Part shown: positions 7,652 to 17,099 of the stretch, piece after piece | Numbering within the stretch: the stretch's first letter is position 1 | Layout of the letters: each line of letters begins with the position of its first letter | Assembly (NCBI RefSeq): GCF_009720365.1 | Contig: NZ_ML769313.1 | Location: forward strand, 358,591-422,590 | Origin: Catellatospora paridis | GTDB taxonomy: Bacteria; Actinomycetota; Actinomycetes; Mycobacteriales; Micromonosporaceae | DNA: 64,000 nt | Reading direction: 5' to 3' | The notes under the pieces: generated by a model | Databases searched by the model: none | Told to the model about the DNA's origin: nothing | What the model saw: the letters and a program-made list of their open reading frames with translations, nothing else | Program-made: the position numbers and the translations under genes

Positions 7652-10156
7652 GTGCACCATCCCATCCCTGACATCTATCTGGAGGCGTTCGCGCAGGAGA
7701 GCGCCGCGCTGTGGCAGCGGGTCGAGCAGGTGCGCGCCGCGGTCAAGGACGGCGACCTGGCGCTGGTACGCGAGCTGGGGCCGATCGTCCGCGAGCAGTT
7801 GCGCCGCGGCGACGACCGCGTCGGCGGCCACCTGGACCGCCGCATCCCGGACCTCGACCAGGCGTTCAGCGACGCTTACGACGAGGCGTTCCCGCTCGCC
7901 CCCGACGCGGACCTGCGTACGGTGCTGGACACGCCCTGGCCGACCGCGTCTCGCGGCGCTGCGCTGCGGGCGCTGCTGGGATGCCCCTCAGTCTGGGTCA
8001 CCCCGCAGCTGGACGAGACGGCCGAGCGGTTCATCGCGGCCGGTGACGTCGCCGCGATGCGGGTGCTGGTGCTGACGCCGCTGGGGCGGCTGAACCGGCC
8101 CGCGGTGACCCGGCTGCTCGACGCCCTGCACGCCCACGACGCGCTCGACCAGGAACTGGTCGAGCATGCCTTCACCGTGGACCGCTGGCTGGGCTACACC
8201 ATCGTGGGCCGTGATCCGGCGGGCGGTCCGCCGACTCCGCCCGCGCCGTGCGCCGACGCCGTGCGGCCGTACGTCGACGAGATGCTGTGGCGGATGACCT
8301 CGGCCGGGGTGCCCGACGACGAACTGCCGCAGGTGATCGTGCCGCGCGGGTTGCGGTTCATGCTGCGCGGGCTGGACTGGACGGGTGAGGACAAGACCGG
8401 CCGGCGGCTCGGCGCGGCCGAACTGACCGAAGCCGAGCTGGCCGAGCTGCTCGCACACCTGGCCGAGCGCCCGCCGGAGATCCGGCTGCGCGCCTTCCAC
8501 CTGCGCCGCCCCGCGGGCGACGCGGAGGCCCTGCTGCCGCTGCTCGGGCTCGCTCCGGCGGCGGCGCTGCTGCGGCTGGTGGACCGGATCGAGGCGGGCG
8601 GGGTGGTCCGCCACGACCGCGAGCCGATCCTGGCGGCGGCCGCGGCGGCCGGACCCGACGCGACCGCCCGGCTGCTCGCGCAGACGCCATGCGAGCTGGT
8701 CAGCGCGGCCCTGGGGCGCAACCGAGCGGCGTTGCTCAAACGGGTCAAGCACAACGCCCTGGCGGGCATCTCCGCGTACGGCATGCTGCCGCTCGCCGAG
8801 GCCGAGACGCTGCTGGACCGGTACACGGCGCTGCGTGAGGTCGCCAAGCGCGGGCCGAAGCTCGGCCCGAGCCGGCGGCACAGCCACGCCGCCGCGGTCG
8901 AGGTCGCCCTGGAACACCTGGCGCAGGTCGCGGGCCTGCCCGACGCGAGCCGCCTGGAGACCGACTGCGAGGCGCGACTCGCCGACGACATCCCGCCGCC
9001 GTGGTCGGTCGGCGACCACACGGTCGCCGTGGTCATGGACGGTCCCGACCCGGTCATCACGGTGACGAGCAGTGACAGGACCCTCAAGAGCGTGCCCGCG
9101 GCGGTGCGCGCCGAGGCCCGCTACACGGCGAGCCGGGAATACCAGGACCTGCTGCGCGACCAGGCCCGGCGGCTGCGCACCGGCGTGATCGAACGGCTCG
9201 TCGCCACGGGCGCGGCGGTCGCCCCGGACGAGCTGGCCGCGCTGCGGCGGCTGCCCGCGGGCGCGTCGATGCTGCCCGCGCTGCTGTGGCGCGACCACAC
9301 CGGCCGGGTCGGGCTGCTCGACGGCGTCGACACCACCGGCCCGGTCACCGCGGTGCACTCCCACGACCTGTACGCCGCAGGACAGCTCGCCCACTGGCAG
9401 GCCGAAGTGGTGCGCCGCCGCCTGCGCCAGCCCGTCAAGCAGGCGTTCCGCGAGCTGTACGTGCTGACGCCCGCCGAACGCGACGCGGTCGACGCCTCGC
9501 GGCGGTTCGCGGGTCACACCGTTTCCGGCCGGGTCGCCGGGCAGCTGCTGTCGGGGCGGGGCTGGCGCACCCACGACTACTACGCCGACCACCAGGCCAC
9601 CCGGCCGGCGGGAGGCGGGCTGACGGCGGCCCTGCGCTGCGACTTCCACGGCTACTTCGGCATGGGCGACGTGGAGATCGGCGAGCTGCGCTTCCTGTCC
9701 GGACGCGACACCGTGCCGCTGGCCGACGTGCCGCCGATCGTGTTCTCCGAGGTCATGCGCGATCTCGACCTGGTCGTCTCGGTGGCGGGCACCGACCCGG
9801 CGCGGCTGGATTCACCGGCCCGCGCGCAGAGCCGCGCGCAGGTGCTCACCGCGCTCATCGAGGATCTCGGCCTGCGCCGGGTCATCGTCGAGGGCACGAC
9901 CGCCGTGGTGCACGGCTCGCGGGCGGTGTACCGGGTGCACCTGACCAGTGGCAGCATCCACGTCGAGCCGGGCGGCTACCTGTGCGTGGTCCCGGACGGC
10001 TTCGGCGGCAAGCCGCACCGGCGGCTGTTCCTGCCGTTCGCCGACGACGATCCGATGACGAGCGTCGTGCTCAGCAAGGTGCTGCTGCTGGCCGAGGACG
10101 AGAAGATCACCGACCCCTCGATCCTGGCGCAGCTGGCGGTTCTCGGCTCGCGCTGA
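7652..10156 (+). CDS. DUF4132 (MolR-like) protein
   Basis: An 834-residue cytoplasmic protein. Residues about 560-760 match DUF4132, the domain named from E. coli MolR: Q-P-V-K-Q-A-F-R-E-L-Y-V-L-T-P-A-E, then S-R-R-F-A-G-H-T-V and G-R-G-W. The C-terminus has the family-typical V-L-S-K-V-L-L-L-A-E-D-E-K-I-T-D-P-S-I-L pattern. The N-terminal 500 residues are helical repeats. GTG 7652 follows the upstream stop almost directly. Function is unknown. In actinomycetes DUF4132 genes are often neighbours of SWIM/MoxR/VWA operons such as the one at 29.6-36.8 kb, so a shared pathway is conceivable (inference). It is followed by a hairpin terminator. Confidence 0.82.
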   Translation: MHHPIPDIYLEAFAQESAALWQRVEQVRAAVKDGDLALVRELGPIVREQLRRGDDRVGGHLDRRIPDLDQAFSDAYDEAFPLAPDADLRTVLDTPWPTASRGAALRALLGCPSVWVTPQLDETAERFIAAGDVAAMRVLVLTPLGRLNRPAVTRLLDALHAHDALDQELVEHAFTVDRWLGYTIVGRDPAGGPPTPPAPCADAVRPYVDEMLWRMTSAGVPDDELPQVIVPRGLRFMLRGLDWTGEDKTGRRLGAAELTEAELAELLAHLAERPPEIRLRAFHLRRPAGDAEALLPLLGLAPAAALLRLVDRIEAGGVVRHDREPILAAAAAAGPDATARLLAQTPCELVSAALGRNRAALLKRVKHNALAGISAYGMLPLAEAETLLDRYTALREVAKRGPKLGPSRRHSHAAAVEVALEHLAQVAGLPDASRLETDCEARLADDIPPPWSVGDHTVAVVMDGPDPVITVTSSDRTLKSVPAAVRAEARYTASREYQDLLRDQARRLRTGVIERLVATGAAVAPDELAALRRLPAGASMLPALLWRDHTGRVGLLDGVDTTGPVTAVHSHDLYAAGQLAHWQAEVVRRRLRQPVKQAFRELYVLTPAERDAVDASRRFAGHTVSGRVAGQLLSGRGWRTHDYYADHQATRPAGGGLTAALRCDFHGYFGMGDVEIGELRFLSGRDTVPLADVPPIVFSEVMRDLDLVVSVAGTDPARLDSPARAQSRAQVLTALIEDLGLRRVIVEGTTAVVHGSRAVYRVHLTSGSIHVEPGGYLCVVPDGFGGKPHRRLFLPFADDDPMTSVVLSKVLLLAEDEKITDPSILAQLAVLGSR

Positions 10157-10160
10157 AAAC

Positions 10161-10193
10161 GGCCGCCCCGGCGCATTCCGCCTGCCGGGGCCG
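10161..10193 (+). terminator. GC-rich hairpin after the DUF4132 gene
   Basis: GCCCCGGC and GCCGGGGC arms flank an 11-base loop just after the stop codon, preceded by AAAA. There is no T-tract, as is common for actinomycete terminators. Confidence 0.55.
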
Positions 10194-10384
10194 TGGGCGC
10201 GGGCCTGGCCGGACATACCGCAGCCGGGCGACCGTGCGTGGTGCGGCGGTGAACGCCGGTTGTCCACCTGGTGACATGTCGCCTTTGCGCAGCCCGCACA
10301 GTGGTGACCTTGGACACGTTGCCGCTGAAGAATCCGATCAACTTCGCCGCGGCCAGCGGCGTTGATCGTGAGGAGCTGCACACG

Positions 10385-13300
10385 ATGTGGTCACCCCTGG
10401 GCCGCGCCACCGCCGCCGGCGGTATGGCGGCCGTACTCACCTTCACCGTGGTCGCCACGGCGCAGCAGACCGCTGCCGCTGCGGCGTCCGCGCCCGACCG
10501 GACCGCGGCGACCCCGACGGCCGGTTCGCAGTCCGTCACGCTGATCACCGGTGACGTCGTCACCCTGAGCGACGTCGGCGGTGGCCGGCACACCGCCGCG
10601 GTGCGCCCCGCGGCCGGTCGTGAGCGGATCACCTTCCACACCGTGGAGGTGGACGGCGGGCTGCGGGTGATGCCGTCCGATGTGGTGCCATACGTGTCCT
10701 CCGGCGCGGTCGACGCCGACCTGTTCGACGTGGAGGAGCTGCTCGCCGCCGGCTACGGCGACGCGTCCGCGACCGGCCTGCCGCTGATCGTCCGGTATGC
10801 CGAGGGCGGCGCCAACGCCATGCGTACCAGCACCGGCGTCACCGCGGTGCGCGACCTGCCCAGCATCGGCGGCGCGGCACTGACCGCCGGCCGGGACGGG
10901 CTCGCCGGGTTCTGGCGGGCCACCGCGCCGACTGCGCCGATCGCGGCGGACACGGCGGCCGCCGCGTCCACCGCGGGCAGCGCGCGCACGCGTGGTGAGG
11001 CCGGACGCCTCGGCGGCGGCATCGCGCGGATCTGGCTCGACGGCCGCGTCAAGGCCGCGCTGGACCGCAGCGTGGCGCAGATCGGCGCGCCCGCGGCCTG
11101 GGCCGCCGGCTACGACGGCAAGGGCGTCGACGTCGCGATCCTCGACACCGGCGTCGACGCGAACCACCCCGACCTGGCCGGGCGGATCGGCGAGGCCCGC
11201 AACTTCACGGACAGCCCGGACGCGGTGGACCGGCACGGGCACGGCACCCACGTCGCCGCCACCGTCGGCGGCACCGGCGCCGCCTCGGGCGGCACCCGCA
11301 AGGGCGTCGCCCCTGCCGCGAACCTGCTGGTGGGCAAGGTGCTCAACGACGGCGGGTCCGGCTACGAGTCGTGGATCGTCGCGGGCATGGAATGGGCCGT
11401 CGAGTCCGGCGCCGAGGTCGTCAGCATGAGCCTGGGCGGCTCGGCCACCGACGGCCAGGATCCGATGAGCCTGGCCGTGGACCGGCTGACCGCCGCCAGC
11501 GGGACGCTGTTCGTCATCGCCGCGGGCAACGAGGGCAGCGAGTACAGCGTAGGCTCGCCCGGCGCTGCCGCCTCCGCGCTGACCGTCGGGGCCGTGGACC
11601 GCGACGACAACCTCGCCGACTTCTCCAGCCGCGGCCCGCGCCTCGGCGACGAAGGCCTCAAGCCCGAGATCACCGCCCCGGGCGTCGGCATCGTCGCGGC
11701 CCGCGCGGCCGGGACGTCGATGGGCACCGTGGTCGACGCGAACTACACGACCGCGTCGGGCACCTCGATGGCCACCCCGCACGTGGCGGGCGCGGCCGCG
11801 CTACTGGCCCAGGCCCACCCGGGCTGGAAGGCCGGGCAGCTGAAGAACGCCCTGGTCAGCACCGCCCGCGCCAATGCCGCGCTGACGGTGTTCCAGCAGG
11901 GCGCGGGCCGGGTCGACCTGTCCCGGGCCGTCGCGCAGACCGTGTACGGCACCGCCACCGCCGACTTCGGCCTGATCACCGTCGCGCCGTCGGCGCAGGC
12001 CGCGAGCCGTACGCTGACGTTCACCAACACCGGCAGCGCCGCGGTCACCCTCGACCTCAAGGTCGACGTGCGCAACCTCGACCGCGGCGTCGCGGAGGCC
12101 GACGCGCTGACCACCGGCGCGTCCCAGGTGACCGTCCCGGCGGGCGGCACCGCCGACGTCACCGCCACCCTCGACCCGGCCAAGCTGGACCGGGGCCGCC
12201 ACAGCGGCGTCATCACCGCGACCGGCCCTGGCGGCATCGCCCTGCGCACCGCCGTCGGCGTCACCATGACCGGCCCGCGCCACAAGGTCACCCTGCGGGC
12301 GCTCGACCCGGCCGGAAACCCCGGCACCGCACCGGTCGTCATGCTGCACGGCGAGGACAGCCGCTCCGACACCCTCACCTGGCTCGTCGGCAACGACGGC
12401 ACCGTCGAGGTCGAGGAGGGCACCTACCTGCTGCAGGGCCTCATCGAACACGGCGCGCCCCTCGACGAGCAGGTCACCCTGGTCACCGACCCGGAGCTGA
12501 AGGTCACCCGGGACATGACCGTCCTGCTCGACGCGCGCAAGGGCACCCCGATCCGCGTCGAGACGCCCAAGCCCGCCGAGCAGCAGGCGATCCTCAGCTA
12601 CTACGTGCACCGGGTGCACGGCAACGGCCGCACCATCAGCCACGGTGTCATGCACTTCAGCACCGTGCAGCAGGTCAACGTCACCCCGACCAAGCCGGTC
12701 ACGGCAGGCACGTACGAGTTCTCCTCCCGCTGGCAGCTGGCCGCGCCGATCGTGCAGGCCGAGGTCGACGGGGTCAAGGGACCGCTCGACATCAACCTGC
12801 TGCACCTGTCGCCCGGCTACGACGGCCCGCGGCGGCTGAAGCTGGTCCGGGCCGGCACCGGCACCGCGCAGCAGCTCGCGGCGGCACGCGTACGCGGCGC
12901 GGTCGCGCTGGTCGAGACCGCATCCGACCGCACCGAGCAGGACCAGATCGCGGCAGCGGCCGCCGCGGGCGCGGCGGCGATCATCATCGTGCGGCCCGCC
13001 GACTGGTCGGCATGGACGGTGTGGGAGCCGCAGGGCGAGCGGGAGCCGATCCCGGCCATGGTGGCCGCCTACGACGACGGGCAGAAGCTGCTGGCCCGAG
13101 CGATGCGGCCCGGCGCGACGATCGAACTGACCGTGACCACGGTCAGCCCCTACCTGTACGACGTCATGCACGTCGAGAAGGGCCGCATCCCACAGCAGAT
13201 CGTGCACCGGGTCACCGCCGCCAACTCGATGCGCGTCGACACCCGCTACGCGCACAACGGCGGCGAGCCGTTCGCGCGGGAGCAGCGCTTCGGGTGGCGG

Positions 13301-14146
13301 CCGTGGCAGGACTACGCCTGGAACGACACGACCCGGTTCGTCGCCACGCCGTCCGTGCGCGAGGAGTGGGTGTCTGCCGGTGACTCGGTGTGGCAGCACC
13401 GGGTGCACCAGGAGTACCCGTGGGGCGGCTGGGGTCCGCTGGCCGGCGGTATCACCGACCAGCCGCGCAGCTACCGGCCGGGCCGTACGCAGGAGACGTG
13501 GTTCGGGCCCGTGGTCCGTCCGGCCGCGGTCAGTGGTCTGGTCTCCGCCCGCCGGGGCGACGTGCTGTCGCTGCGGGTGCCCGAGTTCGTCGACGCCGAC
13601 GGCCACGCCGGATTCCGGGAGGGCGACCAGGTCGCGGCCAAGCTGTGGCGCGACGGCACACCGATCGCCGACCTGCCCCACGCCATGTCCGACGTGGAGG
13701 TCCCGGCCGGAGCGGCCGGCTACCGGCTCCAGCTCACCACCGCGCGGGCGACCACCGAGTGGGCGCGGGCGACCCACACTGACACGACCTGGGATTTCCG
13801 GTCCGCGACGGTGTCCGGCGACAAGGCAGCGCCGCTGCCGCTGCTGCAGGTCGACTACCAGGCGCCGGCCGGGCTCGAGGGCTCGGTCGCCGGACGGCCG
13901 CACACCGTCGGGATCGGGCTGCGCCACCAGGCGGGGCTGCCCGCGCCGCGGCACACGACGCTGGTCGTCGAGGTGTCGTTCAACGAGGGCACGAGCTGGC
14001 GCGCCGTGCGGGTGACGGGGCGCGGTGACGCGTACACCGCGCACATCCCGGCCGGTGCCGGCAACGTGTCGCTGCGGACCCGGGCCACCGACGGGGCGGG
14101 GAACACGGTCACCCAGACCGTCGTCCACGCGTACGACCTGCGCTAG
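10385..14146 (+). CDS. secreted subtilisin-like serine protease (S8) with PA domain and C-terminal extension
   Basis: A 1253-residue secreted protease. A signal peptide covers residues 1-37 (basic start, hydrophobic core, A-x-A). The S8 catalytic domain spans about 215-520, with Asp254 in I-L-D-T-G-V-D, His286 in G-H-G-T-H-V-A and Ser461 in G-T-S-M-A-T-P-H. The Asn oxyanion residue is in A-A-G-N-E-G. A region at about 810-890 (R-G-A-V-A-L-V, then A-A-A-A-I-I-I-V) fits a protease-associated domain. The remaining C-terminal 350 residues look beta-rich. ATG 10385 has AGGAG nine bases upstream. It ends at a strong hairpin. Likely an extracellular nutrient protease of Streptomyces/Micromonospora type. 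Confidence 0.93.
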   Translation: MWSPLGRATAAGGMAAVLTFTVVATAQQTAAAAASAPDRTAATPTAGSQSVTLITGDVVTLSDVGGGRHTAAVRPAAGRERITFHTVEVDGGLRVMPSDVVPYVSSGAVDADLFDVEELLAAGYGDASATGLPLIVRYAEGGANAMRTSTGVTAVRDLPSIGGAALTAGRDGLAGFWRATAPTAPIAADTAAAASTAGSARTRGEAGRLGGGIARIWLDGRVKAALDRSVAQIGAPAAWAAGYDGKGVDVAILDTGVDANHPDLAGRIGEARNFTDSPDAVDRHGHGTHVAATVGGTGAASGGTRKGVAPAANLLVGKVLNDGGSGYESWIVAGMEWAVESGAEVVSMSLGGSATDGQDPMSLAVDRLTAASGTLFVIAAGNEGSEYSVGSPGAAASALTVGAVDRDDNLADFSSRGPRLGDEGLKPEITAPGVGIVAARAAGTSMGTVVDANYTTASGTSMATPHVAGAAALLAQAHPGWKAGQLKNALVSTARANAALTVFQQGAGRVDLSRAVAQTVYGTATADFGLITVAPSAQAASRTLTFTNTGSAAVTLDLKVDVRNLDRGVAEADALTTGASQVTVPAGGTADVTATLDPAKLDRGRHSGVITATGPGGIALRTAVGVTMTGPRHKVTLRALDPAGNPGTAPVVMLHGEDSRSDTLTWLVGNDGTVEVEEGTYLLQGLIEHGAPLDEQVTLVTDPELKVTRDMTVLLDARKGTPIRVETPKPAEQQAILSYYVHRVHGNGRTISHGVMHFSTVQQVNVTPTKPVTAGTYEFSSRWQLAAPIVQAEVDGVKGPLDINLLHLSPGYDGPRRLKLVRAGTGTAQQLAAARVRGAVALVETASDRTEQDQIAAAAAAGAAAIIIVRPADWSAWTVWEPQGEREPIPAMVAAYDDGQKLLARAMRPGATIELTVTTVSPYLYDVMHVEKGRIPQQIVHRVTAANSMRVDTRYAHNGGEPFAREQRFGWRPWQDYAWNDTTRFVATPSVREEWVSAGDSVWQHRVHQEYPWGGWGPLAGGITDQPRSYRPGRTQETWFGPVVRPAAVSGLVSARRGDVLSLRVPEFVDADGHAGFREGDQVAAKLWRDGTPIADLPHAMSDVEVPAGAAGYRLQLTTARATTEWARATHTDTTWDFRSATVSGDKAAPLPLLQVDYQAPAGLEGSVAGRPHTVGIGLRHQAGLPAPRHTTLVVEVSFNEGTSWRAVRVTGRGDAYTAHIPAGAGNVSLRTRATDGAGNTVTQTVVHAYDLR

Positions 14147-14153
14147 CAGGACA

Positions 14154-14188
14154 GGATGGGCGTCCTCTGAGCGGGAGGGCGCCCATCC
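14154..14188. terminator. strong hairpin between protease and sulfotransferase genes
   Basis: A perfect 9-bp outer stem, GGATGGGCG (14154-14162) with CGCCCATCC (14180-14188), extended inward by CCTC/GAGG. It lies between convergent genes and could stop both. Confidence 0.75.
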
Positions 14189-14227
14189 GGCGCGACGCGG
14201 CGTCGTCAACGTGGAGGGCCAGAGCCG

Positions 14228-15184
14228 TCACTCATACCCCATTGCCGGGATGATCTTGCCGAGTGCTTCTTCGACGAACTCGCGGGTTTCGTCGTCGAAC
14301 TGGTTGTTGCGGTTCATCAGCTTGTGCGACTCAAACGTCGAACGGGTGGCGAAGTCGTCGACGTCGAGCCGTTCGAACAGGGCGCGGCGCTGCCCTGGCC
14401 AGTCGGCTGCGAGATCCTCTGCCTTCACCTCGATGTACCGCCTGCCCGTCAGATCGACCGTGTTCTTCCAGGTGAGCCATTGGTGGTAGACCGGCTTGAG
14501 GTAGGCGAGCGCCCCATCGACGGTGGACGGTGCCCATGGCTGGGCCAGGTGGGATGCGAGCACGGAGACCGGGTGACGCTTGATGTGCACGATCGTCGCC
14601 TCGGGGACCAGTTCCCAGAGGAACTCCATGCACAGCAGGTTGAACGGTGTCTTCTCGCACCAGGTCGGCTTGCCCGCGTCGGCGGCTGCTCCGCCGAACA
14701 TGGTGTCGACCAGGTTCCGCAGGATGCCCAGCAGTTCGCCCCGGTCGCTGAAGAACCTGGGAACCACCCGCCGGCGGCTCAGCGGCTCGAACGGCCCGGC
14801 AGGCCGGTCGCCGTTCCCGAAGCCTTCCGCGGGCGCAGGTTCGTCAAATGTGTACGCGATCAACTGCGGCCAGAGCTGTTGCACCGCGTCCCGGTAGCGC
14901 TGCTCGCCGACCAGCTCGGGAACGGTTTTGCCGCGATCGTCGCGCCGGCCGGGCACCCGCACGGTGAGGAAGTCGCTCAACCGGTGCAGGGCGTCCTCAC
15001 CGACGGTGGGATCGTATCGATCGGTGAGCGCGTCGGCCAGGTCACGCAGGCCACCCGGGTCGATGATGAACTTGGTCTCCATGGGAATCCGATGGATCAG
15101 CGGATGTTGGCCGATGATGTCGGCGATCCGTGACGTTCCCGAACGACCCGTACCAGCAACGAAGATCGGTGAGGCGGAAGGCAT
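14228..15184 (-). CDS. sulfotransferase family protein (PAPS-dependent)
   Basis: A 318-residue enzyme predicted to transfer sulfate from PAPS to a hydroxyl or amine acceptor. The 5'-phosphosulfate loop G-T-G-R-S-G-T-S is at residues 11-18. The 3'-phosphate motif is around I-K-R-H-P-V-S-V-L-A-S (about 200-210). Length fits single-domain bacterial sulfotransferases of the Sulfotransfer_3 type. The start at 15184 leaves only four residues before the first strand, as usual. The acceptor cannot be predicted; the divergent neighbour is a uridine-kinase-like gene with no obvious functional link. Confidence 0.85.
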   Translation of the reverse strand: MPSASPIFVAGTGRSGTSRIADIIGQHPLIHRIPMETKFIIDPGGLRDLADALTDRYDPTVGEDALHRLSDFLTVRVPGRRDDRGKTVPELVGEQRYRDAVQQLWPQLIAYTFDEPAPAEGFGNGDRPAGPFEPLSRRRVVPRFFSDRGELLGILRNLVDTMFGGAAADAGKPTWCEKTPFNLLCMEFLWELVPEATIVHIKRHPVSVLASHLAQPWAPSTVDGALAYLKPVYHQWLTWKNTVDLTGRRYIEVKAEDLAADWPGQRRALFERLDVDDFATRSTFESHKLMNRNNQFDDETREFVEEALGKIIPAMGYE

Positions 15185-15338
15185 GGCGAGCAGTCAAACT
15201 CCCAGGCCGACGCCTGTGCAAGCCATTTATCCCCTTCACCCGTGCTACGGGACGGACCCGCCGCGCCGAGTGCGTGCCGGACGGCGGATAAGGTCGGCTC
15301 GACACGGCGTCCTTCGCGGAACCAGGACGGGGCAGGAC

Positions 15339-16013
15339 ATGGACCAGGGCACCCGCGACGAGCTGCTCGGCCGCCTGGCTGAGGCAGTCGGGTCCGTCAC
15401 CGCCGCACACCCGACGCGGGTTGCCGTCGACGGACCGCCCGCCGCAGGCAAGACCACGCTCGCCGACGAACTGGCCGTCGTCTTGCGCGAACAGGGCCGC
15501 TGCGTCATCCGCGCGACGATCGACGATTTCCTCTTCCCCCGGGCACAGCGCTATCCGCGCGGCGAGTACTCGGCCGAAGGCTGCTATTTCGACGCCCACG
15601 ACTACGACGCGCTGAACCGGGTTCTGCTCGATCCGCTCGGCCCGGGCGGAGATCGACGCTTCCAACACGCGGTCTACGACCACGCAGCGGATACTGCGCT
15701 GTCCCCGCCGATCACGACTGCCCCCGCCGACGCCGTGCTGGTCTTCGACGGCGTCTTCCTCATGCGCCCGGAACTGATCGATCGGTGGGAGCTGCGTGTC
15801 TTCGTGTCGACCGCGCTCGAGAAGACCGTGGATCGTGCCGTGATCCGAGAGCGCCAGGTGTCATCTCGGGCCGAAGTCGAACGGCGCTGGCGCGAGCGGT
15901 ACATCCCCTCCCAGCAGTTCTACTTCGCTGCGGTCCGCCCGACCGATCATGTCGACATCATCGTGCACAACGACGAGCCCCGGCAGCCGGTCTGGGAGAC
16001 CCGACCACACTGA
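15339..16013 (+). CDS. uridine kinase-like P-loop kinase
   Basis: A 224-residue P-loop kinase. Walker A is G-P-P-A-A-G-K-T-T at about residues 30-38. A D-D-F near 65 is the substrate-binding Asp pair of uridine/panthothenate-type kinases, and V-F-D-G-V-F-L near 135 is the Walker B-like segment. The lid has several Arg residues (R-E-R-Q-V-S-S-R). Such proteins phosphorylate uridine or related nucleosides, and many actinobacterial homologues have an untested substrate. I chose ATG 15339, since the upstream in-frame extension overlaps the divergent sulfotransferase start. Confidence 0.82.
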   Translation: MDQGTRDELLGRLAEAVGSVTAAHPTRVAVDGPPAAGKTTLADELAVVLREQGRCVIRATIDDFLFPRAQRYPRGEYSAEGCYFDAHDYDALNRVLLDPLGPGGDRRFQHAVYDHAADTALSPPITTAPADAVLVFDGVFLMRPELIDRWELRVFVSTALEKTVDRAVIRERQVSSRAEVERRWRERYIPSQQFYFAAVRPTDHVDIIVHNDEPRQPVWETRPH

Positions 16014-16202
16014 CCGCGTTCAATGCGGCACGACCGCACAGCGGCCGCGGCTCGATTCAACGCCCGATCTGCGCAGGTGCGGGTGTCGATTCGTCACCGA
16101 CTGTCCGATGCTGCTGTTGTGTCGAGCCTCGCTGATCGGAGATCGAGGAAACGATCCTGCGCCTTGACGAGCTCCCTCGGCAGCGGTTGTCGCCGTGTCC
16201 CG

Positions 16203-16994
16203 TCAGAGTCCCGTGAGGAACAGCAGCCCCGCGATGACGAGGCCGCCTTCGACGAGGTGCACGAACACCTTGTCGCTGATCTTGCCGACGAGCCTCTTGC
16301 CGGCCCAGGCTCCGGCCAGGGTCGCGGGGATCAGGGCCACACCCAGCAGGAGTACCTGACCGGTGAGCAGGTCGCCGGCACCGTAGGCGGTGATCTTCGC
16401 GGCGTGCAGGGTCAGCGCGCACGCGGCCTCCGTGCCGAGGTAGGCGGCGCGGCGCAGGCCCTTGGCGAGGAAGAACGGTGCGGTGAGCGGGCCGACGGAG
16501 CCGAGCAGCGCGGAGCCGAATCCGGAAGCCGCCCCCACGGCGACGAACGCCCTGTCGGAGAGCGGCTTCGGGTGCGGATTCGCTCTCCGCCACACCACCA
16601 CCGCCAGCAGGAAGACGCCCAGCAGTCGTTTGAGCGGGGACAGGGGCGCGTGCGCGAGGAGCAGCCCCGAGGTGACGGCCAGGGGCACCGCACCGATGGC
16701 GAATCGGCCGATCAGCTGCCGGTTCAGTTCGCGGCGGTGGAGCCAGACCCGCCCGGCATTGCTGGAAAACTGCACGATCGTGAGCGCCGGAACGGCGACC
16801 CGTAGTCCGAACAGGCCGGTGAACACCGGCAGCAGCAACACACCCCCGCCGAAGCCGGCGACTCCCGACAACAGCGCCAAGCTGAACGCGGCCGCTGAAG
16901 CCCACACCAGAGTCAGGACCACCGCCGCATCTGCCCCCCCCACGAACGAGACCGCGGCGATTCCACGATCAGCGCGCCACGCTGCCCCGACCAT
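16203..16994 (-). CDS. TauE/SafE (TSUP) family membrane transporter
   Basis: A 263-residue integral membrane protein with about eight hydrophobic segments in two similar halves. The TSUP signatures are present: G-V-A-G-F-G-G-G-V-L-L-L-P near residue 45 and the related S-G-F-G-S-A-L-L-G-S-V-G-P near 155. Members export or import sulfite, sulfoacetate, sulfonates or other organic anions. The start is uncertain: an internal GTG at about residue 15 would give a more typical N-terminus. Substrate unknown; monocistronic by position. Confidence 0.85.
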   Translation of the reverse strand: MVGAAWRADRGIAAVSFVGGADAAVVLTLVWASAAAFSLALLSGVAGFGGGVLLLPVFTGLFGLRVAVPALTIVQFSSNAGRVWLHRRELNRQLIGRFAIGAVPLAVTSGLLLAHAPLSPLKRLLGVFLLAVVVWRRANPHPKPLSDRAFVAVGAASGFGSALLGSVGPLTAPFFLAKGLRRAAYLGTEAACALTLHAAKITAYGAGDLLTGQVLLLGVALIPATLAGAWAGKRLVGKISDKVFVHLVEGGLVIAGLLFLTGL

Positions 16995-17052
16995 TGCAGA
17001 TCATCATTGCCCCAGCAACGCCATTACCAGCTCCATGAGGAGTGAACCGACG

Positions 17053-17090
17053 GCGGAGCGGACGTCCTCGCATCGAGGCGTCCGCTCCGC
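17053..17090. terminator. terminator downstream of the dehydrogenase gene
   Basis: A perfect 12-bp stem, GCGGAGCGGACG (17053-17064) with CGTCCGCTCCGC (17079-17090), extended by CCTC/GAGG around a 5-base loop. It immediately follows the stop of the minus-strand oxidoreductase. Confidence 0.75.
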
Positions 17091-17099
17091 GTTCGCGCG

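Noticed and set aside
11801-14209. 802-codon minus-strand frame opposite the protease
   Set aside because: Same GC-shadow effect; the plus-strand protease has clear catalytic motifs and a signal peptide.
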